From positions 87,247,447 through 87,311,446 of the forward strand of contig OX344761.1 of NCBI GenBank assembly GCA_947034895.1: a stretch of DNA of 64,000 nucleotides, in the 5' to 3' direction. Origin of the DNA: Rhytidiadelphus loreus (lineage: Eukaryota > Streptophyta > Bryopsida > Hypnales > Hylocomiaceae). A program made the translations under genes and the position numbers. Under the pieces are notes generated by a model. The model made no database searches. It was given only the letters and a program-made list of their open reading frames with translations, and was not told where the DNA came from. Positions 22,601-33,497 of this stretch are shown one piece after another (the stretch's first letter is position 1; every line of letters starts with the position of its first letter).

Positions 22601-24444
22601 ACGAGGTTTTGCTTTGTCTCTGTAGCCCACTCCATGGAATCTTCTGCTGCAAATATGTTGTCCAATATGCTCCTGCCGGGGACAAATCCTGTCTGTGAGG
22701 GGCGGATAAGGGTGGGAAGCATCGGTTTGAGTCAGGAGGCTAACACCTTAGCCTGTATTTTGTACGAAGAGTTAAGCAGCGTTATGGGTCTGTAGTTCGA
22801 GATCTGCTGGTGGTTCCCCGGTTTGGGGATTAACACGATTTTGCCCCTCTTGATGCTTGGGTGTAGCTGTCCCGTTGACTTCATCTCTTGGGCTAGCTCG
22901 GCAAGTGCTGGGCTGGTGAGGTCCGCGAATTCTTTGAAGAATTCAGTGGGTAGGCAGTCCTCCCCAGGTGCCTTGTGTGCGGGTAGGTGGTCCATTGCTT
23001 GCTTGATCTCCTCGGCTGTTACGTCTTGAGTGAGTAGCTGATTCTGATCTCGGGTGACAATGCGTGGGACGCTTTGCAGAACTCGTTCTCTTGCGACGAT
23101 ATTGGAGTCCACGACTTCATCCTAGGCATAGAGATTTGTGTAGTAGTCCATGACAGCCGTGCGGATGGTATCCGGGTCCTGTGTAAGGGCCCCGTTATGG
23201 ATGATCTCCTTGATGTGGTTTTTGGCCTTGCGCCTCGAGTGGAATTCAAAGAACTCTCGCGAGCAGGTATCGCCCGCTGTATTCCACCTGATATTGAGTT
23301 CTGTGCGCCACTTGTCTTGTTTTTCCATTCGAAGCTGATGTAACTCTTGTTGGGCTTGGCTGAGTGTTTCCCTGGCTTGGCTATCATCCCAGTTGTTCTG
23401 CATTACATTCTCAGCAGCCTCGATGGCCTTGAATTGGTCCCTGTACGCCAGCTTCCGGGCCGCGTTGTCTTTGCGCTTTTGGGTGTCGCTGCATTTGGTT
23501 AGGCTTTTGATGGCAGCTTCGACCTTGGTGGACCACGAACCTTGTGGCTGTTCCTGGAGCCCCCGTGCCCATGCTAATTTGAGTAGTGCGTGACCCTCCG
23601 GGGAGTGTAGCATAGGTGTGTGGAAGGCCGCCTTGGGTCTAGGTAGGCGCATGACTCTGTTAATAAGGCAGTGGACAGGCGCGTGATCTGAGATGCTGGT
23701 TAGTGTCGTCCATGCCCCCGTGTTCCCCCCCAGCTCGTGTAGGCCCTGGCTCGCGTAGAATCTGTCTATCCTTGAAAAGATTGGCTGGCCCCTACGGTTC
23801 CCTTGCCATGTAAAGTGTTTGGGGGTGGACTTGTCGAATTCATTTGACGTGTAGATGTCGGTGAGTCCATGTTGCATGAGCATGGCGCTCCACGCTCCCC
23901 TCTCTGATCTGGCCATTGCTGTCCCTGTGAAGAGTGTTGACCTATCGACTTCTTCCTCCACCATATTCCAGTCTCCTCCCCAAAGCCATTCTGCCTGTGG
24001 TAGATTGGCTTATGCGAGAGTGTTCCACATGCGAGTGCGTGCTGGCGGTTGGTTGTATCCATAGAGATTAAGTATCCCAATTGTTGTTGTCTCTGAGAAG
24101 CGAAGCGTGAGGAATTGGGCCCTGCTACTGACCAGTACCCCGTAGTGTTCTATGTATGGGAGCAATCTTTCCGCCACTAGGATCCCGGTCCCTCCTGTGT
24201 ATTTCCCCGAGGACGCCGAGTATCTGGTTCCATTCCAGAATTCCCGCCCCCCTTTGAAGTGAAGTTGTGAAGTGCTGGAGATACATTCCCGTGTGCCCAT
24301 GTGTGTTTCCTGCAAGAGTATGACGTCCGGTTTGGGGTCGGCGTTTTTGATGTAGTTCCTGATGTCACATCGCTTGCGGGCTCCTTGCTTTCCGAGGCCT
24401 AGGCTTCGGATGTTGTAGGTGACGGTTACAAGGGGTACTAACAT
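19634..24444 (-). pseudogene. LINE ORF2: endonuclease, reverse transcriptase, zf-RVT (broken)
   Basis: It begins MLVPLVTVTYNIRSLGLG at 24444. Its ATG overlaps the preceding ORF's stop in the string ATGTTAG. The endonuclease shows the N-terminal TYNIRS, DVILLQETHMG and YGYNQP. The reverse transcriptase shows KAPGEDCLPTEFFK, IVLIPKPG, NYRPITLLN, LDYEKAFDRVNW, RQGCPLAPYLY and the catalytic FADD. The C-terminus holds the HGRMWHAWLPKRVSLFMWLL and CRLCVNAPIETTRHAFVDCP block typical of plant zf-RVT. In-frame stops lie at 24010 (TAA), 23122 (TAG), 22732 (TGA) and 21314 (TAG). Between about 22105 and 21990 the frame shifts twice around the YLGIPFG block. Ignoring breaks the product would be about 1600 residues. 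Not functional in this copy. Confidence 0.88.
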
Positions 24445-27149
24445 GTTTCGAAGTTTAGGTTCTCATTGAACTGGCCTTGCGCCCGTTCAATCTGCTCGTC
24501 TTGGGTGAACTCTGCGTCTAGTTCAATGTGTATGGGGATCATGTTCCCCTTGGCTTTGGGCCTAGTTAATTTGCGAGGGGAGTCAGTCTGCTCGAGGCTG
24601 CCCATTTGGAGTAGCGTGTCCATTTGTGCTTCCTCGAGGTGTAGTGGTTTGAGTTCCCCTTTGTCCGCCTGCACCGTCATCCGCTCTAGGGTCGCAGGCA
24701 GTTTGAGCCAGGCGTAGTTGGAAGGCCTTTATACTCTGATGTCATCATGCGCTACCTCTATGTAAGGCAGGATGAGGCAGCAGGAATGCTTCGTGCTCCA
24801 TGAGAAGAACCATGTCGCATCCGTCCATTTTCGGAGCGGGCTATACTTAATGTCATGCAACATTACTGATCGCATCGCTTCTACTGTATGGTCTAACAGG
24901 TATTCCTGCGTCTGGTCCCTTGCCCAGGTCGTGATGGTTGTGTCTTGGGTGACCGTGAAGAGCCGAACCGTTCTTCTTTGCCTCATTGCAACATCTGCAA
25001 GGTAGTAAACGTTGTAGTGACCGGTGCCCTGTCTTGGGCTTGGGATTTTCCGCACATAGATGGGTGCGACCTTGCAGGGCCAATCCAGCTGAGATGGAGA
25101 GGGAGGCAGGATGCCTAGCGCCTGGAAGAATTCTACTGGCATCGTGCGTTTCTGATAGCCAAGCTCCGAGCTTGTCGAGGTGATTGTTGGCTTCTGTGGG
25201 GGTAGTTTCTTCATCCGCTTGGTTTTAGCTTGTTGCCATACAAAGCTATTAACCTCCTCCCCGGTGTGTTGGTCGTCATCTGTCTGTGGACTCGTGGGGA
25301 CTGTGTTGGATGCTTGGCCGTAGTAATGACTCATGCACGTGGAGTAGTCGACCGTGTGGTATAGTTCCAGATCAGGAAGACCCGCTGCGTCATGTTGTGG
25401 CATTGGGGAGCCTTGATCCTGTAGTATGTGCTCCTCCCGTGGAAGTAGCGGAGTGTTGGGGAAGGAATCGTCCGAAATCTCATCTGAGATTTGGGGGTCT
25501 TCTAGGGGTGCTGGAGTAGTTGGCTTATGTCGTTGGACAATGGTGGCGTATGTCCGTTGTAGGGGCATTATAGCTATTCCCTAGGTCTTGGGCTGAGACT
25601 TGTGATATCCTCCTTCGAGCGTGAGCTCCCCTGGAGTGCTTTGGTGGGTGTGGATCTGCGGGCACTGTGGCCCCTCGGTTTCCTGATTGCCCTGTGGGGC
25701 GGGGAACTCTTGTAATGAATCGATGTCCATGTCTGCTGTTTCTCGCTCCGCTGCATCCGCCCATGATGATTTCGATGTGCTTGCTGCTGGGACTTTGCGT
25801 ATGATCCATTTTTGTCCCCCGCCCTCCTTTGTTGTCGGTCGCGGGTGGGGTTGCATCCTCTTCTTGTATTCACTTGGTGCCTCCCGTGTTGGTTGTTGGG
25901 TTGGGGGGGTCCTCTGTTGTCCTCCATGGCTGGTTGGCTGATCCTGTGGATTTTGTGGAGGGAGTGTAGCGTACCTGAGGGGGGGTCGTTGTGGCGAGGC
26001 GTTGGGACTCTTCAGTGGTTGCCCTGTCGCACCATCGCTGGGGTCTTCTGTATGAAGGCTTGGGTCTCCTCTGGTCCCGTTCGTGTTGTTCTGCTCTCTT
26101 GTCTTCACAGCATCCTTAGGTCCTTCTTCGTCTGCTGGCAGGGTCTTCGCGCCTTGTCCCTTGTCCCCGTATGTATATTCCGCTCCTACTTCTCTTGGGT
26201 TTGTTGCTTGGTATTTCCACCCGTCACGTGGGTTTTTGGGTTTGTTGCAGTGCTTTGCGACATGACCGAACTTCCTGCAGCGGCGGCATTGATCTGGCAG
26301 TCCGCTGAAAAGTAATCCGTGTTCCGTTTCCTCTCCTTGGTGTTCCCCCGGGATTACTATCGTGGTCGGTAGGTCATAGATGTTGGCTCTGAGGATCTTG
26401 ATCCGGTAACCGGCGGTTTTGGATTTGTAGGATTCTAGAGTTTCGACCTTGAGTACTTTCCCTAATTTTGCAGCCAGGATCGGTAGACAGGTGGTATTCC
26501 TGAGATGTTTCCCTAGCCCTTGAATTTGAACCCAAATGGGGTAGGTTAGCGCCGCTGTTGTCTCCGCTTGTTCAGCTGAGAAGAGTGGAGACCATCTAGC
26601 TAGGATGACTTCCTGCCCGCCCATGTAATATTTACCGTCTAGTGCGTGCGTTGTGCCTGCTTCTGCTGAGAATGTGACTTCAAAGTAGCCATTACCAAGG
26701 AGTACTATCCCTTCTAACGACTTGTGTAAGTTTTCTCTGGCCCATGCATTTATGTCTCTGAACGCGGGTGTGCGTCCCACCACCTGGCCCACCACTGTGA
26801 TATTCCTGGCAGCGTCTCTGTGCGACTGTATGATGCTCTTTTCCTCCTGTGTGAACTCTACTATTAGGCGCTCCACTTGACTATTCTGCCTTACATCTGC
26901 CCTGAAGGTATCGCGTACCTGACCGAGCGGTGTGTTGGCATTGCCGCTTTGTGGGGCCGTTTCCTCCCCTGGTAGCACGGGCGAAAAATGAATGGTTGGG
27001 GTAGCTACAGCTTCTAGGTTGAGGTCGGGAAGATCATGTGCGTGTCTTGTCGGGATGCGCGCTGGTCTGTCCTCGCCTGTGCGGTTGACCGGTCGTGAAG
27101 TCATTTGTGCGTCCTGTCGCTTTGCTTGTATTTGCTTGCTATCCTCCAT
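24438..27149 (-). pseudogene. LINE ORF1: gag-like, CCHC zinc knuckle, in-frame stops
   Basis: The ATG at 27149 opens 522 residues to a TAG at 25581. The same frame then continues through a TAA at 24729 to a TAG at 24438, about 903 codons in all. The zinc knuckle is C288-X2-C291-X4-H296-X4-C301 (CRRCRKFGHVAKHC), preceded by a DUF4283-like region (ITVVGQVVGRTPAFRDI, WVQIQGLGKHLR). The region after 25581 (from MPLQRTYATIVQRHK at 25568) lies in the same frame, only four codons past the stop. So the 25581 TAG is either a premature stop in one long ORF1, or the junction between ORF1 and a second small ORF read by reinitiation. RNA binding is the expected role. Confidence 0.8.
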
Positions 27150-27333
27150 AATTCCTCACGCGTGATCTATTTCAAGTGCAGAACGGTTGGACGAATCCTT
27201 TACACAAAACAGTGGTCTAAGTGTGCTAAATCTGCCTAAGTAAGAGTCAACTCCACCGTAACCCTAACCCTAGCCGCCCTTGAACAGCTCCGCCTGCGAC
27301 TCTCATATGGTAACCGCTCAGCAACAAAAAAAA

Positions 27334-27350
27334 AATCGCCCAAGCCTTTG
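27334..27350. repeat. LINE target-site duplication, right copy
   Basis: Exact repeat of 19340-19356. It is immediately preceded by an A-run (about 27325-27333). Confidence 0.9.
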
Positions 27351-27424
27351 GCATGGAAATAGCACTTGACTTGTCACTTGTCCCTCAAAGTGTACAAACT
27401 GGAATCATGAAACTGATGAATTAA

Positions 27425-27715
27425 AGTAGCCTGCCCCTGAAGCAACCATTTTAGAGTCAATTGCCTTTTCAGGGGAAGCTAAGCTCTTTAAACAATTTTC
27501 AGTAAATTCTTGTAGGAAGAAAAATGGAATTGGCATCGAACCCAAGTTGTTTCATATTTTTTGGACCTTTGTGGGATTAGTTATGAATTTTTGAAGTTGA
27601 AATGCAGGGTCACTAATAGTGACCACCTCCTGAAATGTATACTCTTGGTACATTGAAGAGCGTGAAATGTACCTCTTTGTCATGATCACTTTAAGAGTAA
27701 ATTACCTTAATACAT
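27425..27715. repeat. Inverted paralog of the flanks of element B, lacking the element
   Basis: Reverse complement aligns with 17850-18028 joined directly to 18981-19090. The join is at 27537-27540 (cgaa), where element B with duplicated TTAA sits in the other copy. It serves as an internal empty site. Confidence 0.75.
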
Positions 27716-27742
27716 GAATGTGTGTAGCAAAAAAAATTCTCC

Positions 27743-28270
27743 TTAACCCTAAACGCTCGAGCGACCATTTTATGGTCGTTGCCCAACTTTGGGCAGAAAA
27801 AAACTTTTTTTCAATTATTTTTTTTGTTTTTAGAGATTGGATTGTCTTTCAATATGTATATTCAAAACTAAGATTGCTACGGTCAAACAAAAATTATAAG
27901 AGAAATAGCACAAAGAGTCTAGAATTGGCTAGTGTTGAAAAACTTACTATTTTGGAAAAGTGCTGATGTTCTCATTACTAGATCTTATGCATTTTTTCAT
28001 AAATCAATAGAAACCACAATTTTGACCAATCAAAAAGAAATTTAAATGCTAGAGATAGAAATTGTATTTTTGGTGAATTTTTGAAGTTATATTTTCAAAA
28101 TTCATTTGAAGAGAATCTAAAAATAATTTTATAATTTTAACCGTACGGATACTTTCTACTTTTCATATTTCACATTATCTTCCTTGATGCAAACTTCAAA
28201 AAAGTTATAGAACTTATGTTTTATAATACAATTCTGTTTTGTTCAAATCCCTTGGGCTTTTAGGGGTTAA
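27743..28270 (+). mobile_element. TTAA-flanked element, copy C (528 bp)
   Basis: It begins TTAA-CCCTAAACGCTCGAG and ends GGGCTTTTAGGGG-TTAA. Its 5' half matches, in inverted orientation, the fragment at about 30880-31232. It is shorter than copies B, D and H, so it is an internally deleted or different subfamily. Confidence 0.65.
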
Positions 28271-28358
28271 GGTTGGTCTCCTCCTATCTAGTACCCTAGC
28301 TATAGGATAGGGTTGATGCCGAATAATTAAATGAAGTTCAAAAAGTAGATTTAATACT

Positions 28359-29288
28359 TTAACCCCTAAAGTCCCATTGTCCCCTTAGGGGACAATTTGG
28401 AATTCGGGCAGGTTCCTATGGGCTGAAATTTTATCCTAATTTTTAAATTTTTTTTTCAAGATAGAAAATCGGATAAGCTTTGTGGGAATATGATTTTTAT
28501 TTCAATCGGTGCTTGGAAGCAAAAGTTATACCACAAAAAGCCTAGAATTGAACTCGGCGGGCAGCACAAGAAATATTGCACAAATTCAAAATAATTAAAA
28601 AAAATAAAATTCTCAAAGATTATGTTTTTGTCTACATCTAAAGCTTTGATTCATTCCTTTTTGATTAGTGATGTGAAAGTTATGAACAATCTTATTTTTT
28701 GGGCAATCTAAGCATCTTTTTGAAAAAATAACTTATAGGATTCATTTCAGAATGCAATTTTCAAAAATATTCAAATTTTCTTTTTTTAAAAGTTTAAGTT
28801 TGCTTTCTAGAACAATCTCACCATTGGGATTATTGTATTTCAATCCCATCTAAGAGCTATTAACAATTTAGTTTTTTTTGCAATCTTGGACCTACTTCTA
28901 CTTGAAATTTTTTTGAAGTATAAAAATCAAGTTTTTATTTTTTGAAATTTTTTTCCTAGACTCCCAACTCAATTCTTCAACATAATAAATTTTAAATTCA
29001 AATTCCATAGTGCACATTTTTTCCACAAATAGCAATCAAAGTCATCTAAAATTGCAGTCTAGTGTTCAAAAAAACTTGTTTTTTCAACTTTGAATGCTCA
29101 TATCTCTCAATCTGTACGGTCAAACTTCATGGAATTCTTACCACATAATCTCAAACAAGTAAAGTTTAAGATCCTATGGTTAAGTTCCAAAAAAAGTATT
29201 TTTGTTTGTTTTTTTGGACAAACGCAGTAAAAATGGTTGTTTTGAGTGTTTTTTGACATAAAAATGGCCTTAGGACTTTAGGGGTTAA
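28359..29288 (+). mobile_element. TTAA-flanked element, copy D (930 bp)
   Basis: It begins TTAA-CCCCTAAAGTCCCATTG and ends GGACTTTAGGGG-TTAA. It shares with copy H (44470-45412) the 'ttcgggcaggttcctatggg' block, the gggcagc block, the 'tctacat..aaagctttgattcattcc' block and the 'tctcaatctgtacggtcaaa' block. Non-coding. Confidence 0.7.
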
Positions 29289-30880
29289 AATTTAATTTTT
29301 AAAATTTTAATACTAAATTCAAAGTAAATTCAAGGTATTTTGTCAACTATTTCATATAGTTTCAAAAGTCACCTTTTCCAAAAAAAAATTGTTCTAAGTT
29401 AATGTGGAAAATCAAGATAACTTTCATTTCCAAAAACTATTTGAGATTTCAAGCCTCCAATAAAAAGTTTTGGATAAAACTCAAAGAGGGATTGGAAGGG
29501 ACATTTTCTTTGAAATTATCAAACATCTTCTTTGAATTTCATCCATAACTTTTTTTTGGAGGCTAAAGATCACAAATGGATTTTTGGAGATGCAAGGTAG
29601 CTTGATTTCCCAAATTCTTTTTCTTCAAATCTCTAAAAAAAATTTATTCTACTATGCCAAAATGATGTCTGAAATTCTACTTTGAACATTGTAATTTCTA
29701 TGTTTCGACAATGAGTGGTCAAGATCTTATCTTCAAATTATTCCATATCCTTTGAGGATTCATGACAAACAATGGATTTTATTATAGAAAAGACCTCTCT
29801 ACCTTTCATTCTCACTAAATGTCAATAAAGTAATTCCTTCATTTTGTTATCAGAAATTTTCTTGATGGTACATGGTCAAATGATAGATTCGTACCAGTAG
29901 TATTGCATACCCATGATTGCATTGGACTTTGGACTTTATTTTGGCTACTTGGGACTTTCTAGCAAACACTAAATGTTTTCTTTCTATCCGACAACTCAAT
30001 CATTTAATTATTATTGACTTTGGCAATTTTTCTTGTTCATTTTTTTGTCTATCTTTAGAATAATTATTTTCCACAAACCTTGCTCTCTAGCTACAATATG
30101 AGTAGGACAACTAAATCTATAAAGGATATTAATTACGTCTAGATTCTTCAAATAATATTCATTTAACATATTCCTAGAGCTTGTTGATTGAATTTCTAGT
30201 GTAAGACTAATGGAAAGGTGGTTGAATAAAAAGATGTCACTAAAATGACAATGAAAATCTTTTGATTTCTAAAGCTCTTTTAAATTTAAGATGGTTTTGG
30301 GATGTTTTGGGCATCCAAAGTGAAGAACTATATATTTTTTTTTTCAATATATTTTGGAGATTGAAAAATCAAATGACCCTCTAGGAAATTTAATTCTTAC
30401 AAATATCCAATGGTTGGTTAAAAATTATGTTTTCTATTTTTTTACCTTCAATTTGGGTACATCGAGTAGAGTATTTTTTTGCTTTGAAAATTTGCATATT
30501 TTTTCCTAACTTGAGGTTCTACTTTTGAAGATTTGAAGTGTTTAGTCATATCTCAAATATATTATTTTTAAACCCCAATTTTTTTGAAACCCAAGTAAAA
30601 GCCTTGTACTAATCGAGCCCTATGCAATATTCAAGAATAAGATCTAATAATTAGAAATTCTAAAAGTGGATAAAATTTGATTTATAGACCTATTTTTAGA
30701 ATGTTCCATTGCTAGAAATTTTGGGAGTATTTCCTAATTTTTGACCTACAAAAACTTTAGAAATTAATATAAGAATGACTTATTTGTTGTTAATCTTGAC
30801 TAATTGCAACATAGTGATGTCAAAAGTGACTAATTTTACCCAAATTGCTAAATATTTATAGCTATAAAAATATTGAAAAA
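29289..30880. other. AT-rich, no gene seen
   Basis: The sequence is strongly AT-rich with scattered poly-A/T runs. I see no gene-like frames and no defined element ends. Confidence 0.5.
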
Positions 30881-31232
30881 AATACAATTTTCATTTTTAG
30901 CATTAAAAAATTTCTATGATTGGTCAAAATTCTAATTCCAATTCCAATCCATATGTGAAAAGGCATAAGATTTAGTGAAGAGAACATCAAAACTTTCTCC
31001 AAATAGTAAATTTTCCAACCTAGACAAATTATAAAAACTTTGCAATATTTTCCTTATAACTTTTATAATTTTCTATATAGTGATCTTAGTTTTGAATAAA
31101 AAAATAGAAAGACAACCTGATCTAATTCATATAGAAAAAATAGTTTTTTTGAGAATTCTTTTTCTTGCCCAAAAATGCTAATTGAAGTTGGATAGTGACC
31201 ATAAAATGGTTGATTGAGCATTTAGAGGTTAA
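30880..31232 (-). mobile_element. Partial inverted TTAA element, copy E
   Basis: Reverse complement matches the 5' half of copy C: TTAA, a ctcaatc/ctcgagc block, accattttatggtc, cattcaaaactaagatc and gatgttctc..actaaatcttatgc. It abuts the next element at a shared TTAA (31229-31232). Confidence 0.6.
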
Positions 31233-32774
31233 CCACTAAAAATCCTTAGTTGGTTGACAATGTTTTTACCAAAAACACTCCAAAATTGCTATTTCTAATA
31301 CAAGTACCAAATAAAAAATAAAAAATCTGAACACATGTAACTTTAGGATCTTGTAGTATGCTAGTTTGAGATGATGTAAAAAAAATTTCAAAAATTTCCA
31401 CCATGTACCCATGTAGGTTGCAAGATATTAGTGTTTGAATTGACAATAATCCTTTTTTTGGCTTTGCCATAAATAGGGTAGCTACACTTCACAAGGTCAC
31501 ATTTGTATGAAAATACAAATAATTATGTATACATTTGTATGATATCCATGTTGATGGTACTTCTTTGGATTTATTCTTCAAAAAAGTAGGATACATGCTT
31601 GAAATTTCAAATCATTTGGAATTATACAACATATAAAAATAAACAGAAAATTGAATACTAAAATACTAAATTGTTAAGAATTTTGTTATGGAATTGAAAA
31701 ATGCCAATCTCCAAGGTTGTAATGTTGTAATAATGAATCTACATCCTATGATTTTATTTTTTTCAAAAAATATTGAAAATTGAATTAATAATTTTGTTAT
31801 GGAATTGAAAAATGCCAATCCCCAAGGTTGTAATGTTGTAATAACAAATCTACATCCTATGATTTTATTTTTTTCAAAAAATATTGAAAATTGAATTAAA
31901 TAAAGGAATTTAATTTTTATTTTAGAGTAGAGAATCCATAGACTATAACTCCTCATAACTTTCATCTCATTAATCAAAATGGAATATTCAAAACTTTCCA
32001 CATATATATAAGAGCATCGCCACCCCTGCGCAGTAAATGGGGCCAAGACGGCCAAAACGAAAGCCGGCCTCCAAACCATTCCCCACCGTGACCCTGGTTG
32101 AGCCCGGTTGGCAGCCGGGCGCGTCAAAAATCCAGGATTTCTCCTCAGCACAGCATGGACGGGGAAATTGAACCGCGCCCGGAGTTTGAAGATTGTCCGT
32201 GTTTTCTGATGCAAAGCGACAGAGCTTGTCCTCGAGAACAAGCTGGAGATCACTGTAGCAGCAACTCCCGAGGAGATTTGGGGTCTTTTTTTATCCGTTT
32301 CATGCTGGGAGCGTGAGTCGTGGCAGAAGCACGGTGGGGCGGTCTCACTGAGCAGTGTCTGGGATAATTTTTTGAGACGGCACCGTGGGTTCACCGTGGG
32401 CGTTTGGCCGCCCCACGGTGGCGATGCTCTAAGTCTAAGAAAACAAATTGATATTTTTTTAATTTCTTTGCAAACTATAACTCCTCATAACTTTCATCTC
32501 ATTAATCAAAATGGAATATTCAAAGCTTTCCATGTATATATAAGTCTAAGAAAACAAATCGATATTTTTTTTACTTCTTTGGACTACCTGCTCTAAAGGA
32601 AAAAATACATTATGATACAATAACTTTTTAATTGTGTAGTCAAAATTTACAAAAATTGTTGGTCCTTAATGAAAACTCTCATTCACATGTGTGACAATTT
32701 CAAAAAAGAAATTCCATTTGTAAAATTGCTATGTTGTCAAGAAAATGTTGTTTGGATAGTTTAGTTTGGATTAA
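31229..32774 (-). mobile_element. Inverted TTAA element, copy F, disrupted by a nested MITE
   Basis: Read in reverse complement, the right end (32700-32774) resembles the start of copy B (gtttggac.. / aaaatgttgtttgga). The left end (31229 on) resembles the ..ctttaggggTTAA terminus. The internal ttgcaagatatt and cacaaggtcacatttgtatg blocks match B at about 18800 and 18720. A ~126-bp segment is tandemly duplicated (about 31938-32011 plus 32433-32468, and 32469-32585), and a 418-bp GC-rich MITE sits in the first unit. Confidence 0.6.
32012..32429. mobile_element. PIF/Harbinger-type MITE, 418 bp, TAA target duplication
   Basis: The terminal inverted repeats are GAGCATCGCCACC and GGTGGCGATGCTC (13 bp). 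TAA flanks both sides (32009-32011 and 32430-32432). The local duplicate at about 32535-32550 shows the empty site with a single TAA (tatataagtctaag). The element is GC-rich, in sharp contrast with its host. The 3-bp TAA duplication and the GAGCATC-type end fit PIF/Harbinger MITEs of plants. The superfamily call is inference. Confidence 0.85.
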
Positions 32775-33006
32775 CCCTTGAAGGGCTTGAAAGCCCTTTG
32801 CAACCGTATAGTATATAATGAATTTGGTGGTATTTCATTGGAAGAACATTGACCAAATACTTTTTAGTCCAAAGCAAATTAATGATCTTGATAGTACGTA
32901 AATAACAATGTACTATATCACAATTCATATATTAAACCACAATTGAAGAGTTATAAGGCTAAATACGGGTCGTATGGAGGGACCCCAAGGGCCTTTCAAG
33001 GGTTAA
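32771..33006. mobile_element. 236-bp MITE with TTAA ends
   Basis: It begins TTAACCCTTGAAGGGC and ends GGCCTTTCAAGGGTTAA, near-perfect 16-bp inverted ends with TTAA outermost. It shares its left TTAA with the end of copy F, so one element appears inserted beside the other. Confidence 0.75.
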
Positions 33007-33480
33007 GTAAGATTCCCTGTGTTTGACAATTTCGACAATTACGAACAGTATACATCTAGAAGACGACTCAACACATGAAAGTAATTTCTTTACTACTGAT
33101 TAGGATAGGAACACATGCACGGAGCTACGTAGTTCACAGTTCCCAATACATCAAGCTTTAAATCCGCCTTAAATCCATAACAGGGGAGTCAAAGGGAATG
33201 TGTTTGGGAGACAAAATTTAGGGTATACAATCGTGCCAGGCCATATCTTTGGAAAAAAATCAATGAAATCTCGCAGCAAAAATCACGAATTCTAACATTC
33301 TTACCAGGGATTGTGAATGTGCGCTTCAGTTCCGAAAACAGAGGTGATTCTGTTCGAATGCACGGAAATTCAACACACGGCATGGATGCAGACTTGCACG
33401 GTGGCACATTTTGAAAGAAAATGACGAAATCTCGCAGCGCAGATTATAGGCACTGACATCCCCAATATGATACAAGTATA
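33007..33480. other. 3' flank of inverted transporter copy
   Basis: No gene is seen. The sequence from about 33040 corresponds in reverse complement to about 10300-11240, the 3' flank of the transporter gene at 8489-10297. Confidence 0.5.
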
Positions 33481-33497
33481 GCACACTTTCAGTCGGC

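Larger units (their letters stand above)
19357..27333 (-). mobile_element. Full-length inactive L1-type LINE retrotransposon (7977 bp)
   Basis: It carries, on the minus strand, a gag-like ORF1 with a CCHC zinc knuckle, then an apurinic-type endonuclease, a reverse transcriptase and a C-terminal zf-RVT-like region. It is bounded by an exact 17-bp target-site duplication. Coding frames are broken by several in-frame stops and at least two frameshifts, so this copy is dead. The coding 3' end (left side) has no poly-A: it ends ..GGGTTTAAT. The 5' end (right side) abuts a run of nine or so T residues on the coding strand. A minisatellite occupies the 3' UTR. Confidence 0.92.

Noticed and set aside
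27260..27275. Telomere-like aaccctaaccctag
   Set aside because: Only two units, and of the 6-base rather than the plant 7-base type; it lies in the LINE 5' region. Not an interstitial telomere.
31666..32394. 242-codon minus-strand open frame
   Set aside because: It runs across a GC-rich MITE and a duplicated AT-rich repeat; the two near-identical blocks in its C-terminal part are the repeat itself.
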